Translations under genes and position numbers: made by a program | Source of the DNA: Lentisphaerota bacterium | GTDB taxonomy: Bacteria; Verrucomicrobiota; Lentisphaeria; Victivallales; UBA1829 | NCBI GenBank assembly: GCA_015061915.1 | Contig: SUVR01000012.1 | Coordinates: forward strand, 1-64,000 | Direction: 5' to 3' | DNA length: 64,000 nt | The notes under the pieces: generated by a model | The model's database searches: none | Seen by the model: the letters and a program-made list of their open reading frames with translations, nothing else | What the model was told of the DNA's origin: nothing | Shown here: in pieces, positions 33,982 through 42,390 of the stretch | Layout of the letters: every line of letters starts with the position of its first letter | How positions within the stretch are numbered: position 1 is the stretch's first letter

Positions 33982-34740
33982 TCACAGCCTCACGGGGATC
34001 CCGTTGTCCTTCAGATATTGTTTTGTTTCACGGATCGTATATGTTCCGAAATGAAAAATACTGGCAGCCAGAACGGCATCTGCTTTTCCGTTCTGCAGAA
34101 CATCGAGCAAATGTTTCAGCGTTCCAGCCCCGCCGGACGCGATCACCGGCACAGCAACAGCCTCCGCAACGGCGCGGGTCAGTTCGCTGTCATAACCGTC
34201 TTTTGTTCCGTCCGCATCCATACTGGTCAACAGGATCTCCCCGGCGCCAAGAGAGACCGCCTGCCGGATCCAGTCAAGCGCATCCAGCCCGGCGGAGGTC
34301 CGTCCGCCGTGGGTGAAGACTTCCCATCCGCCTCCGGACTTCCGTCTGGCATCCACCGCCAGCACCACGCACTGACTGCCGAAACGCTCCGCACACTGCC
34401 GGATCAGATCCGGATTCCGGATCGCCGCAGTATTGACTGCCACTTTATCGGCACCGCAGGTCAGCATGAGCCGCATATCCTCCGGCGTACGGATCCCGCC
34501 GCCGACCGTAAAGGGAACAAAGACTTTTTCTGCGGTCTTGCGCACCATATCACAAACCGTGTTCCGGTTGTCACAACTGGCGGTGATATCCAGAAACACC
34601 AGTTCATCTGCGCCCTGCCGGTCATACTCCACCGCACATTCCACAGGGTCCCCGGCGTCCCGGAGATGAAGAAAATTTGTTCCCTTGACCACTCTGCCGT
34701 TATTGACATCCAGACAGGGAATGATCCGTTTGGCTAACAT
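33982..34740 (-). CDS. hisF: imidazole glycerol phosphate synthase, cyclase subunit
   Basis: It closes the imidazole ring in histidine synthesis, using ammonia from HisH. The 252-residue (beta/alpha)8 barrel begins [12 protein letters not shown]. The catalytic Asp residues Asp11 and Asp130 (VVLAVDARR) are present, with phosphate loops [10 protein letters not shown] and ASGGAG. It is complete. No other his gene lies in the window; its place between a membrane protein and the malic enzyme is an unusual split of the pathway. Confidence 0.97.
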   Translation of the reverse strand: MLAKRIIPCLDVNNGRVVKGTNFLHLRDAGDPVECAVEYDRQGADELVFLDITASCDNRNTVCDMVRKTAEKVFVPFTVGGGIRTPEDMRLMLTCGADKVAVNTAAIRNPDLIRQCAERFGSQCVVLAVDARRKSGGGWEVFTHGGRTSAGLDALDWIRQAVSLGAGEILLTSMDADGTKDGYDSELTRAVAEAVAVPVIASGGAGTLKHLLDVLQNGKADAVLAASIFHFGTYTIRETKQYLKDNGIPVRL

Positions 34741-34769
34741 AGAAATTCAGACTCCTGATTTGGTCATTT

Positions 34770-35939
34770 TCACTTATCGGTTCCGGTATTCAGATTAACT
34801 TCAGAATCCCCGCCGGGCAGCGGAAGCCGGTCAAAAAGCTGTCCGCCATTGATACAGCCCGTAAGCAGAACAATGATGCTCCACAATACAACGATCACAT
34901 AACTGTACCACTTTTTGATTTTTCCGCCAAGCACAAGCCGCAACAGATTTTCCACAAGACACACCACAAAGATCCCACCGAAAAGCACGATCAATACGGC
35001 AATGAGACGGCGCCCGGAAGGGATCGACAAATTCCAGCCGGTACTGTTATGCTCCAGTCTGGTATGAGTGTAAACAACCGGGCGGGCAGCAATGGGCATC
35101 CCGGCAAGAAAATTTCCCAACTCCTTTCCGTACCCGTTTCCGGAGATTTCTCCGGCTTTCTGCCAAATATCGAACTCCGATGCCCGGACAATCCCCCTGC
35201 CAGTCTTTTTCTCCAGCCACATCCCGTTTTTTGTCATCGGGACAAGTTCCGCAAGGGGAGTCTGCAACGCATTTTTTGCATCCTGCGGCGTACCGAAACA
35301 GAGCGTACCGCCATTCCGGACATATTCTGAAACCGCTTCAAAAGATTTTGCATACCAGCGGGTAAAGTCTGTTTTGTAAAGAAGGATCACACGGTAAGGC
35401 TCCAGCTGCAGGACCGTCACCGGCAATCTATCGCCGGAAATACGCTCCACGGCACAACGGTTGGGGAAACCCGCCAGATTACAGTAATCGGTTATGCTGG
35501 AAACACCGGAAAAATAAAGTTCATCCGTCACCGTCAAATGCAGTTGATCATTCTTTTCCCAAGGAAGCACATAAATTTCACTGTCTGCGATCTTTGCCAT
35601 ACCTCCGGCTGAAACCGTATAGGAACGGGAACCGTCATACTGAAACGGGAAACGGCATTGCTGGACCGATTTTGCAGGAGCAAAAAATTCCGCACTGAAA
35701 TATTCATTCTCCCCTTTCGCCGCTCCCGACCGGAGTGAAACGATCAGATATTGATCCTGATCTCCCGTGTTCTCAAGCTCAAAACAAAGATGCGCTCCCG
35801 CTCCCGCAGGCAGAAGAGAAAGGCTGCCGGCTCCGGTTGTGATCCGGGCTTTCGTTATGGAAAGATCCTGTGCAAGGACTGTCGAAAAAACGGAAATCAG
35901 AAAAAACAGAATCGAAATATTGCGAACTGCGGATCTCAT
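34770..35939 (-). CDS. membrane-anchored hypothetical protein with exported N-terminal part
   Basis: This protein of about 389 residues opens with a signal peptide (ISILFFLISVFSTVLAQ). A beta-rich exported domain follows (ITTGAGSLSLLPAGAG), then a Rossmann-like stretch with YVRNGGTLCFGT that recalls GATase/DUF4350-type membrane proteins. Two C-terminal membrane helices (RRLIAVLIVLFGGIFVVCLV and WYSYVIVVLWSIIVLL) are clear. I placed the start at ATG 35939, with GGAAGG 8 bases before it. It is the first gene of the operon ending in the lactonase. The function is unknown. Confidence 0.7.
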   Translation of the reverse strand: MRSAVRNISILFFLISVFSTVLAQDLSITKARITTGAGSLSLLPAGAGAHLCFELENTGDQDQYLIVSLRSGAAKGENEYFSAEFFAPAKSVQQCRFPFQYDGSRSYTVSAGGMAKIADSEIYVLPWEKNDQLHLTVTDELYFSGVSSITDYCNLAGFPNRCAVERISGDRLPVTVLQLEPYRVILLYKTDFTRWYAKSFEAVSEYVRNGGTLCFGTPQDAKNALQTPLAELVPMTKNGMWLEKKTGRGIVRASEFDIWQKAGEISGNGYGKELGNFLAGMPIAARPVVYTHTRLEHNSTGWNLSIPSGRRLIAVLIVLFGGIFVVCLVENLLRLVLGGKIKKWYSYVIVVLWSIIVLLTGCINGGQLFDRLPLPGGDSEVNLNTGTDK

Positions 35940-35973
35940 ATCGATCACCTTCCGGGGTTGTTTTTATTTACTT

Positions 35974-36009
35974 CATTAGATAATATACAACACCTTTTCA
36001 AAAAAGCAA
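35974..36009 (-). promoter_or_regulatory. promoter of the hisF operon with CATTAGATAA element
   Basis: On the minus strand TTGCTT (36009-36004), 16 bases and TATATT (35987-35982). CATTAGATAA (35974-35983) overlaps the -10 and initiation region; its reverse complement TTATCTAATG sits at 36103-36112 across the start codon of the divergent regulator. TACAACACC also occurs twice, at 35986 and 36087. Confidence 0.65.
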
Positions 36010-36047
36010 GGCTTCCGAAAAAACTTAAAAAAAATATCAAAATCCAC

Positions 36048-36076
36048 TTGAAAAACAAAAACAACGGAACAATAGT
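36048..36076 (+). promoter_or_regulatory. promoter of the GntR/LacI-type regulator operon
   Basis: TTGAAA (36048-36053), 17 bases and AATAGT (36071-36076), 34 bases before the ATG. The repeated TACAACACC (36087-36095) and the TTATCTAATG element (36103-36112) lie just downstream of the expected start of transcription. Confidence 0.55.
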
Positions 36077-36109
36077 ATAACAAAAGTACAACACCGGAGA
36101 TTTTATCTA

Positions 36110-37174
36110 ATGGATTTGACACACTATCCGAAACAGGAACGGATCGTTGCTGAACTGCGGCAGGAAATCGCGGAGGGCAGGCACGGAAATGACGGCTCAC
36201 CCTTTATGACCACACGGTTTCTGATGGAGTATAAGAATATCTCCCTGAAAACCGCACACCGGATCCTGGGGCAGCTCTGCACGGATGGTTTGTTGATCGT
36301 TCGCGGAAAACGGTATTATCTCCAACAGACCGGCAAGCTGCATCAAGCCCGCACCAAACAGCGGATCGGTCTGCTGCTGACCCGTCTGGATACGCCGTAT
36401 TTTTCCAATCTTGCGGCAAACCTGGAAGAAATTTGCCGATCCAGGGGGGCAGAATTGACCATCGCTATCAGCAACTATGATAAAGACCTGGAGCGCAGCA
36501 AGTTGGATTCCTTCATCCGCAATGGTGTTTCCGGCATTATCGCCTGTCCGTGGGCTGATACGGAAAATGGGAATGTCTACCGGAAACTGCCCGTTCCATA
36601 CGTTCTGGTGGGCGGCACCCTGCCTGGACTGGAAAGCGATGCTGTGCTGGTGGACAACCATACCGCCGGTAAAGCGACCGCAGAACATCTGCTTCAGACC
36701 GGCTGCCGGGAATTTTTCTATGTCTGCCCCGAAAAACTGAAAAACGATCAACGTCTTGCCGGTTTCCGCAGCGGCCTTGCGGAGGCAGGGATCATTCTTT
36801 CCTCCGAACGGATCATTCCTCTCAAAGACGAAAACAGCAGTATGCAGGAACTGATGATCTTTCTGGAATGTGCCGCACGGCGAAAAGTCAAGACCGGCGT
36901 TTTCTGTTATCACGATCTCTTTGCGGCAAACGTGATCCGGCACTGCCACGAAGCAAAAATCGCCATACCGGACACCTGCGCTGTTGCGGGCTTCGACAAT
37001 CTTCCGGTGGCATCTGCCATCTGGCCGCCACTGACCAGTACGGCGTATTCCATTCGGGGAATCGCCTCTGCCACCGCTGAAATTTTATTTGAACGCATCG
37101 CCGGAAACATTCCGGAACAGCCGGTCCGTTATCTGGAACCGGAACTGATCATACGGGAAAGTACATCAATCTGA
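36110..37174 (+). CDS. GntR-type winged-helix regulator with LacI-like sugar-binding domain
   Basis: The 354-residue regulator has a GntR-like winged helix in residues 1-75 (PKQERIVAELRQEIAEG, then TTRFLMEYKNISLKTAHRIL). A periplasmic-binding-protein-type effector domain follows (QRIGLLLTRLDTPYFSNLA, GVSGIIACPW, VLVDNHTAGKATAEHLL, AGFDNLPVA), as in AraR-type regulators. It probably represses its own operon and releases DNA on binding a sugar. Matching inverted elements at 35974 and 36103 are candidate operators, which would also put the divergent hisF operon under its reach. The six-gene sugar operon follows 36 bases downstream. Confidence 0.88.
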   Translation: MDLTHYPKQERIVAELRQEIAEGRHGNDGSPFMTTRFLMEYKNISLKTAHRILGQLCTDGLLIVRGKRYYLQQTGKLHQARTKQRIGLLLTRLDTPYFSNLAANLEEICRSRGAELTIAISNYDKDLERSKLDSFIRNGVSGIIACPWADTENGNVYRKLPVPYVLVGGTLPGLESDAVLVDNHTAGKATAEHLLQTGCREFFYVCPEKLKNDQRLAGFRSGLAEAGIILSSERIIPLKDENSSMQELMIFLECAARRKVKTGVFCYHDLFAANVIRHCHEAKIAIPDTCAVAGFDNLPVASAIWPPLTSTAYSIRGIASATAEILFERIAGNIPEQPVRYLEPELIIRESTSI

Positions 37175-37210
37175 ACATACAATAAAACAACAAACCAAAG
37201 GAGCTAAACT

Positions 37211-38269
37211 ATGGCAATCACTCAGACCGCGATCAGCTATTACGGGCTGAACTATGTGGAACACGCTGCCGCAGACTTTCAGGAAATGAAAGATCACGGC
37301 TGCACAACTGTTATCCTCGCCGTCACGGAATTCGACTTCGACTTCTGGCGTCCGAACATTCCCAAGATCGTGGACAAAGCACACGAAATGGGCTTGCGCG
37401 TCCTCATCGACCCGTGGGGCAACGGAAAGTATTTCGGCGGAGAACAGGTCAGTAAGTTCCTGCAGGACAATGTGGAAAACCGTCAGGTCTCCGCCCTCAC
37501 CGGCGAAAAACTGCCCTATGCCTGTTTCAACACAAACAGCTACCGGGACTACTTCAAAAACTTCTGTCTGACCCTTGCACGGGAAACAAAAGCGGACGGC
37601 TTCTTCTGGGACGAACCCCACTACGCCTTCCCCAAAGGTATCGCCTCCATCACCGGCGGCGTTGCAGATGACTGGACCTGCTACTGCCCCGTCTGCCGCA
37701 AGCGCTTTGAAGATTACTACGGCTACCCTATGCCCCGTTATATGACAAACGATGTCAAACAGTTCCGCTGGCGGGAAGCGCTGGTCGTTCTTTCCGACAC
37801 CTCCAAAGCGCTGAAAGAACTGAATCCGGAGCTGGAGATCACCTGCTGCGTCCACGCAACCCAGAACGGTTACTATGTTTCTGAATACCGCGGCTACGAC
37901 AACTGGGATATGGTCGCTGCCTGCCCCTACTTCGATGTTTTCTCCACCACGATCATCAACTGGGGTCTGCCCGAAGACTTCTTCCGGGACATCACCGAGC
38001 GGACCGTGGCAATCGCTCACAAGTACGGCAAGAAAGCCGAACGCTGGTTCATGGGTTACTACAAACAGCCCAAAGACTGGGATCAGGTGGCAAAGTGGGT
38101 CGATATTGCCGAAGAAGCCGGTGTGGACCGGATCGCAGCCTGGACTTATCGCGGCGGTCACGGCACCGTTGTGGGCGCTCCGGATGCCCTGAAGCTCTGG
38201 GATACCATCGGTGAAAACTACAAACGGGTCCTGAAAAAAGGTACTGCAAAAAAGAGTAAAAAGAAATAA
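37211..38269 (+). CDS. putative TIM-barrel glycosidase of unknown family
   Basis: This 352-residue cytosolic protein has repeated strand-helix units (CTTVILAVTEFDFDFW, GLRVLIDPWGNG, ADGFFWDEPHYAFP, AERWFMGYY, VDRIAAWTYRGG). The Asp-Glu pair in FWDEP and a Cys pair CYCPVC are conspicuous. The shape suggests a glycoside-hydrolase-like barrel; no family was recognised and the catalytic role is inference. The Lys-rich tail (KKGTAKKSKKK) is unusual. GGAG precedes the ATG. It is the first enzyme gene behind the regulator. Confidence 0.65.
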   Translation: MAITQTAISYYGLNYVEHAAADFQEMKDHGCTTVILAVTEFDFDFWRPNIPKIVDKAHEMGLRVLIDPWGNGKYFGGEQVSKFLQDNVENRQVSALTGEKLPYACFNTNSYRDYFKNFCLTLARETKADGFFWDEPHYAFPKGIASITGGVADDWTCYCPVCRKRFEDYYGYPMPRYMTNDVKQFRWREALVVLSDTSKALKELNPELEITCCVHATQNGYYVSEYRGYDNWDMVAACPYFDVFSTTIINWGLPEDFFRDITERTVAIAHKYGKKAERWFMGYYKQPKDWDQVAKWVDIAEEAGVDRIAAWTYRGGHGTVVGAPDALKLWDTIGENYKRVLKKGTAKKSKKK

Positions 38270-38285
38270 GATCAAGGAGCAGAAT

Positions 38286-39044
38286 ATGTCTGAACTCAAT
38301 GATTTCGGCTACGTGGAGAAAGCATTTGCCAACATCCGGGAAGTCGTGGAGAAACAGGGCGATAACATCAAGGCTGCCGCTGCGCTGATGGCGGATGCGA
38401 TCAAGAACGACCGCCTGATCAATGTCTATGCGGGCGGCGGACATACCACCCTTGCCATGGGGGAAATGTTCTTCCGGGCGGGCGGTCTTGCCAACATCAA
38501 CCCCCTGATGGAAACGGCGCTTTCCGTGTTCAATCAGGCGCTGAAATATCTGGAACTGGAACGGACCGTGAACTTCGGTGCTTCCATCATCAAATATTAC
38601 GATATTCAGGAAGGGGATGTGGTCCTGTTCTTCCACAATATCGGGATCAACCCGGCAACGATCGACGCCGCTATGGAAGTCAAAAAGCGTGGTGGAAAGA
38701 TCATTGCCGTTGCCAGCTCCTACTGGCAGGACGAAATGCCGGCGGACCACTTCATCCGTCATCCCTCCGGTAAAAATCTCTTCGACTTTGCCGATGTGTG
38801 CATTGACGACTACAACCCGGTGGGCGATGCCATCGTCAACGTGCCGGGTCTGGATACCCCCATCGCTCCCGTCTCCAACGTGGTGGACTTCACCATTGCC
38901 CACCTGCTGGAGATCGAAACGGTCCGCCAGTGTATCGAAATGGGCGTAACCCCGCCTGTCTGGAGCAGCGCCAACACCCCCGGCGGCGATGAAAAGAATG
39001 CAGCTTATCTCAAAAAATACAAACCCCAAATCAAGAGTCTGTAA
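38286..39044 (+). CDS. SIS-domain sugar phosphate binding protein (UPF0309-like)
   Basis: The 252-residue protein has a single SIS domain. NVYAGGGHTTLAMGEMFFRAGG is the sugar-phosphate loop and DVVLFFHNIGINPATIDAAMEVKKRGGKIIAVA the second SIS motif. Proteins of this type bind or isomerise phosphosugars, often amino sugars. Next to two GH20 genes a role in hexosamine phosphate handling is likely, as inference. GGAG precedes the ATG; the neighbours are 16 and 2 bases away. Confidence 0.85.
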   Translation: MSELNDFGYVEKAFANIREVVEKQGDNIKAAAALMADAIKNDRLINVYAGGGHTTLAMGEMFFRAGGLANINPLMETALSVFNQALKYLELERTVNFGASIIKYYDIQEGDVVLFFHNIGINPATIDAAMEVKKRGGKIIAVASSYWQDEMPADHFIRHPSGKNLFDFADVCIDDYNPVGDAIVNVPGLDTPIAPVSNVVDFTIAHLLEIETVRQCIEMGVTPPVWSSANTPGGDEKNAAYLKKYKPQIKSL

Positions 39045-39046
39045 CC

Positions 39047-39769
39047 ATGTGTTGTGAAGCAATGAATAAAGCACTGCTGGAACTCTGCGAAAAGTACAGT
39101 GTTTCCGCAAGAGGGACCATCTCTTTTAAGGATGGCAATTTCGTTCTGGAATGTACCTGCGGCAAGAAAACGATCCTGCTGCCCTGGCGTGTGGAACGCC
39201 GTTTCTTTGAACTCAAAAAGTTCCTGACGGATGGCACGCTGGAAGATCTTTCCACTCTCCGTTTCTGCACCGTCAAAAATGGCGGCTGCCTGAAAAAACA
39301 GATCGCCAAAGAACTGGATCTTGCCGCATTCTTTACCGGCAGCCCGGTGAAAAGCGTGTTCGCGGTCTGCGCCGGTGAAAAAGGTGCCGCTGCCAACATC
39401 ATCGCAAAACTGGCGAACGATGTAAACGTGAGCATTGAATGTTCCACCAAACTGCCCGCCGGAAACGATCCCATTGACCGGCACGAACTCATCGCCGCCC
39501 GGGGCGTTGCCTCCGATCAGACGGTCGATACTCAAACGCCCCACGCTTCGGTCTATGTCTATAACGACAAGGGTGAGTCCCGTTACACGGATACCGACAC
39601 CGAACTTTTCGGCTTCTCCTACGATGAGATCTGGACGATCCGCGCCGCTTTTGCCGCCCTCTCCGACACCAGCCTCTTTGATGTCTGGAACGACGCATAC
39701 GCCACCATGATGTGCGCCGCAGAAGCCGCCATCGCCTCCGATGAACAGAAAAAAGTCATGTTTCTTTAA
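39047..39769 (+). CDS. conserved-looking hypothetical protein, 240 residues
   Basis: No family was recognised. There is no signal peptide or membrane helix. Cys residues at the N-terminus (MCCEAM and CTCGKK) and a Cys-containing middle (RFCTVKNGGC) are notable, but no classic zinc motif is complete. The start codon follows the SIS stop after 2 bases, so translation is coupled; ATG 39062 is an alternative. Its fixed place between a SIS gene and a Gfo/Idh gene suggests a part in the same pathway, which is inference. Confidence 0.6.
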   Translation: MCCEAMNKALLELCEKYSVSARGTISFKDGNFVLECTCGKKTILLPWRVERRFFELKKFLTDGTLEDLSTLRFCTVKNGGCLKKQIAKELDLAAFFTGSPVKSVFAVCAGEKGAAANIIAKLANDVNVSIECSTKLPAGNDPIDRHELIAARGVASDQTVDTQTPHASVYVYNDKGESRYTDTDTELFGFSYDEIWTIRAAFAALSDTSLFDVWNDAYATMMCAAEAAIASDEQKKVMFL

Positions 39770-39787
39770 GCAGGGAGTCTTTACGCT

Positions 39788-40870
39788 ATGAAACCTTTGA
39801 AGATCGCAATGATGAGCCTGACACACGGGCATACCAGAAAATATTACCAGACCCTGCGGGACAACCCGAAACTGGACTGGGTCGCAAGCTGCGCCGAAGA
39901 TCAGCGGGCGAAGGATGTTTATGATCTCTACCAGACCGGCGTTCCCTGCTATCTCGACCCGGAACAGATGTTCGCAGAACACCCTGACATCGAAGCAGTT
40001 GTACTGGCATCCGCCAACAGTAAACACATGGAACAGGTCCGCTTCTGCGCCGAACGGGGGATCCACATCCTCTCCATGAAGATCCCCACCTTCAACATGG
40101 AAGAATATGACGAGATGATCGAACTGTGCGACAAAGCCGGGATCGTCTGTCAGGTGGAACTGGAAATGCACTACAACCCTGTGGTCCTCCGCCTCAAAAA
40201 ACTCCTGCAGGAAGGCGCAATCGGCAAGATCCTTGCCATTCAGGCGACCAACATCACCCTCTCCCCCGTCTGGGCATTCCCGTGGCAGGGCGTTCCGGAA
40301 GATTCTTTCGGCTGCCGCGTGCCGCTGAAGGACGGCGATCCCCGTTTCCGCGGCGGCGCCCTCTGTGACCATCCCCACATCTTTGACCTGATCCGCTGGC
40401 TCACCAACAGCGACTTTGACTACATCTACTCCCAGGTCGCCCCCAACCTCCGCAAGGATCTGCAGGTGGAGGATATGCTCCTCGCCAACGGCAAAATGAA
40501 AGACGGCACCGCCTTCCTCTTCGACCCCTCCTGGTCCCGACTGGAAGAACGGATCCCCGTCCCCGCTCCGGGCTGGGAAGTCTTCCCGAAGCGGATGGAA
40601 GTCAATCTGGTCATCACCGGGGAAAAAGGCGTGCTTGCCTGCGACTGCTTCGGTCCCAACGTGTACCACAACGGCGCACCCAACGACCGCTATACCGTCC
40701 AGTACACCTACTTTGACGAATGGATCGGACTCATTGATGAATTTGTGGATTGCTGCCGCAACGGCAAACAGCCCAAGATCAATCTCCGCTGGCACAAGCA
40801 GACCATCCAGGCAATGCTGGGCTGCTATGAAAGCGTCAGGAGCAACCAGCCGGTCAGCATCAATGCGTAA
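39788..40870 (+). CDS. Gfo/Idh/MocA-family oxidoreductase
   Basis: This 360-residue NAD(P)-dependent protein has an N-terminal Rossmann fold (LKIAMMSLTHGHTRKYY, then IEAVVLASANSKHMEQV). ILSMKIPTFNMEEYDEM stands at the usual EKP position, where the catalytic Lys is retained as Lys-Ile-Pro rather than Glu-Lys-Pro. The C-terminal alpha/beta sheet domain includes GGALCDHPHIFDLIRWL with its His. It would oxidise or epimerise a sugar. The GH109 N-acetylgalactosaminidases are relatives and the operon has two GH20 genes, but nothing shows that activity here. Confidence 0.87.
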   Translation: MKPLKIAMMSLTHGHTRKYYQTLRDNPKLDWVASCAEDQRAKDVYDLYQTGVPCYLDPEQMFAEHPDIEAVVLASANSKHMEQVRFCAERGIHILSMKIPTFNMEEYDEMIELCDKAGIVCQVELEMHYNPVVLRLKKLLQEGAIGKILAIQATNITLSPVWAFPWQGVPEDSFGCRVPLKDGDPRFRGGALCDHPHIFDLIRWLTNSDFDYIYSQVAPNLRKDLQVEDMLLANGKMKDGTAFLFDPSWSRLEERIPVPAPGWEVFPKRMEVNLVITGEKGVLACDCFGPNVYHNGAPNDRYTVQYTYFDEWIGLIDEFVDCCRNGKQPKINLRWHKQTIQAMLGCYESVRSNQPVSINA

Positions 40871-40887
40871 CCGAAAAGGATAACGCC

Positions 40888-42372
40888 ATGTCCTACTCTG
40901 AACATGAGATCCTGATGACCCGGATGAATCCCCGTCCGGTCCGTTTTGAACTGAACGGGGACAAGATCTGCCGTCTGGACAGTGCCGCAAACTTTGTGAT
41001 CAACACCCCGGAAAAACCGGAAGGGATCGAAAAGATCATCCGGCTTTTCTGGGATTGCGCCCCTGCCATCCGCTATGAAGTCGCCCCCTGCCCTCGCCGG
41101 AGCGGAGCGTATCAGGTGGAGATCGGGGAAAATACGGTCTCGATCACAGCACCCGATCGGGACGGTGTTCTGAACGCGCTGAAAACATTGCGTCAGCTTG
41201 CCGAGGAAGAACGGGGCGTTCTGCGTTTTCAGGCATACGAACTGCCCTGCTGCACCATCGAAGATGAACCCGCCATGACATTTCGCGCGCTTCATGTGTG
41301 CTGGTTTCCGGAAAATCAGCAGTATCAGATCGAACGCGCCATCCGGTACGCCGCATACTGCAAGTACAACTATGTGGTGCTGGAAACCTGGGGCGTGTTC
41401 CCCTTTGAGTCCGCCCCATTCCTTTGCTGGCAGGATAAAGCGCTGGACAGAAAAGAGTTGAAACGGATCATCACCGAAGCAAAAGAACTGGGGCTGACCA
41501 TTATTCCCCAGTTCAACATCCTCGGTCACGCCTCCGGGTCACGGGAAAACGGCGGCAAACACGTGGCGATCAACCGTTTCCCCGAATACGCCTCTCTCTT
41601 TGAGCCGGACGGATGGAGTTTCTGTCTTTCCAATCCCGAAACCCGGAAGATTCTTTCCGCCTGCGTCACGGAGATGTATGACTTCTTCGGCAAGCCCGGT
41701 TTCTTCCATATCGGCAGCGATGAAGCACGCCTGCTCGCCACCTGCCGCACCTGCCGCAGAGCGTCCCGCAAGGAACTGGTGAAAGATCACTTCCTGCACT
41801 TCCACGATCTGATGGCAGAACAGGGCGCACGGATCATGATGTGGCACGATATGCTGCTGGATAAAGAAGATCCCCGTTGGAACGGCTATATCGTCTGCGG
41901 TTCCGTCAAGGACGGTTTGACCGATCTTTACAAGGAACTGCCGAAAGATATTGTCATCTGCGACTGGCAGTACGGCTATCCGGAAGGCGAAGACGGCGCT
42001 GCACCCACCTGGGCGACCAGCAAATTTTTCAAGGAGAACGGGTACGATGTGCTGGTCTCACCCTGCCATAATCTCAAAGGCTTCTGTTCATTAGCAGAAC
42101 TCGCTGCCAACAAACCGCTTATGGGCGTTCTTGAAACGACCTGGTCCGAACTGGATACCGGTCTTTTCACCACGATCACAAAAGGTTCCGGCATTATCTG
42201 GAGCGGCGGTAATGCAGAACGCCTCAGCCCGAAGATCATGGATGCGTGGGCGCCGGACGATATGTGCATGATGCACCACCACATCCGGCAGATCGAAAAT
42301 GACATGGGAATCCGGGACTACTATGCCGCCGGACGCATTATGCTCCAACTTCCGGAAAAGATCCATCTGTAA
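40888..42372 (+). CDS. GH20 beta-N-acetylhexosaminidase-like enzyme (paralogue 1)
   Basis: The 494-residue protein has the N-terminal alpha/beta domain (GH20b-like, residues about 20-120) and a TIM barrel. Key features are AMTFRALHVCWFPENQ (first strand), IIPQFNILGHA (loop) and FFHIGSDEA, where Asp278-Glu279 match the catalytic pair of GH20. There is no signal peptide. It would remove terminal GlcNAc or GalNAc inside the cell. It forms a tandem with the next gene, to which it is clearly related along its length. Confidence 0.85.
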   Translation: MSYSEHEILMTRMNPRPVRFELNGDKICRLDSAANFVINTPEKPEGIEKIIRLFWDCAPAIRYEVAPCPRRSGAYQVEIGENTVSITAPDRDGVLNALKTLRQLAEEERGVLRFQAYELPCCTIEDEPAMTFRALHVCWFPENQQYQIERAIRYAAYCKYNYVVLETWGVFPFESAPFLCWQDKALDRKELKRIITEAKELGLTIIPQFNILGHASGSRENGGKHVAINRFPEYASLFEPDGWSFCLSNPETRKILSACVTEMYDFFGKPGFFHIGSDEARLLATCRTCRRASRKELVKDHFLHFHDLMAEQGARIMMWHDMLLDKEDPRWNGYIVCGSVKDGLTDLYKELPKDIVICDWQYGYPEGEDGAAPTWATSKFFKENGYDVLVSPCHNLKGFCSLAELAANKPLMGVLETTWSELDTGLFTTITKGSGIIWSGGNAERLSPKIMDAWAPDDMCMMHHHIRQIENDMGIRDYYAAGRIMLQLPEKIHL

Positions 42373-42390
42373 ATTATGAGGAGTCGATTT

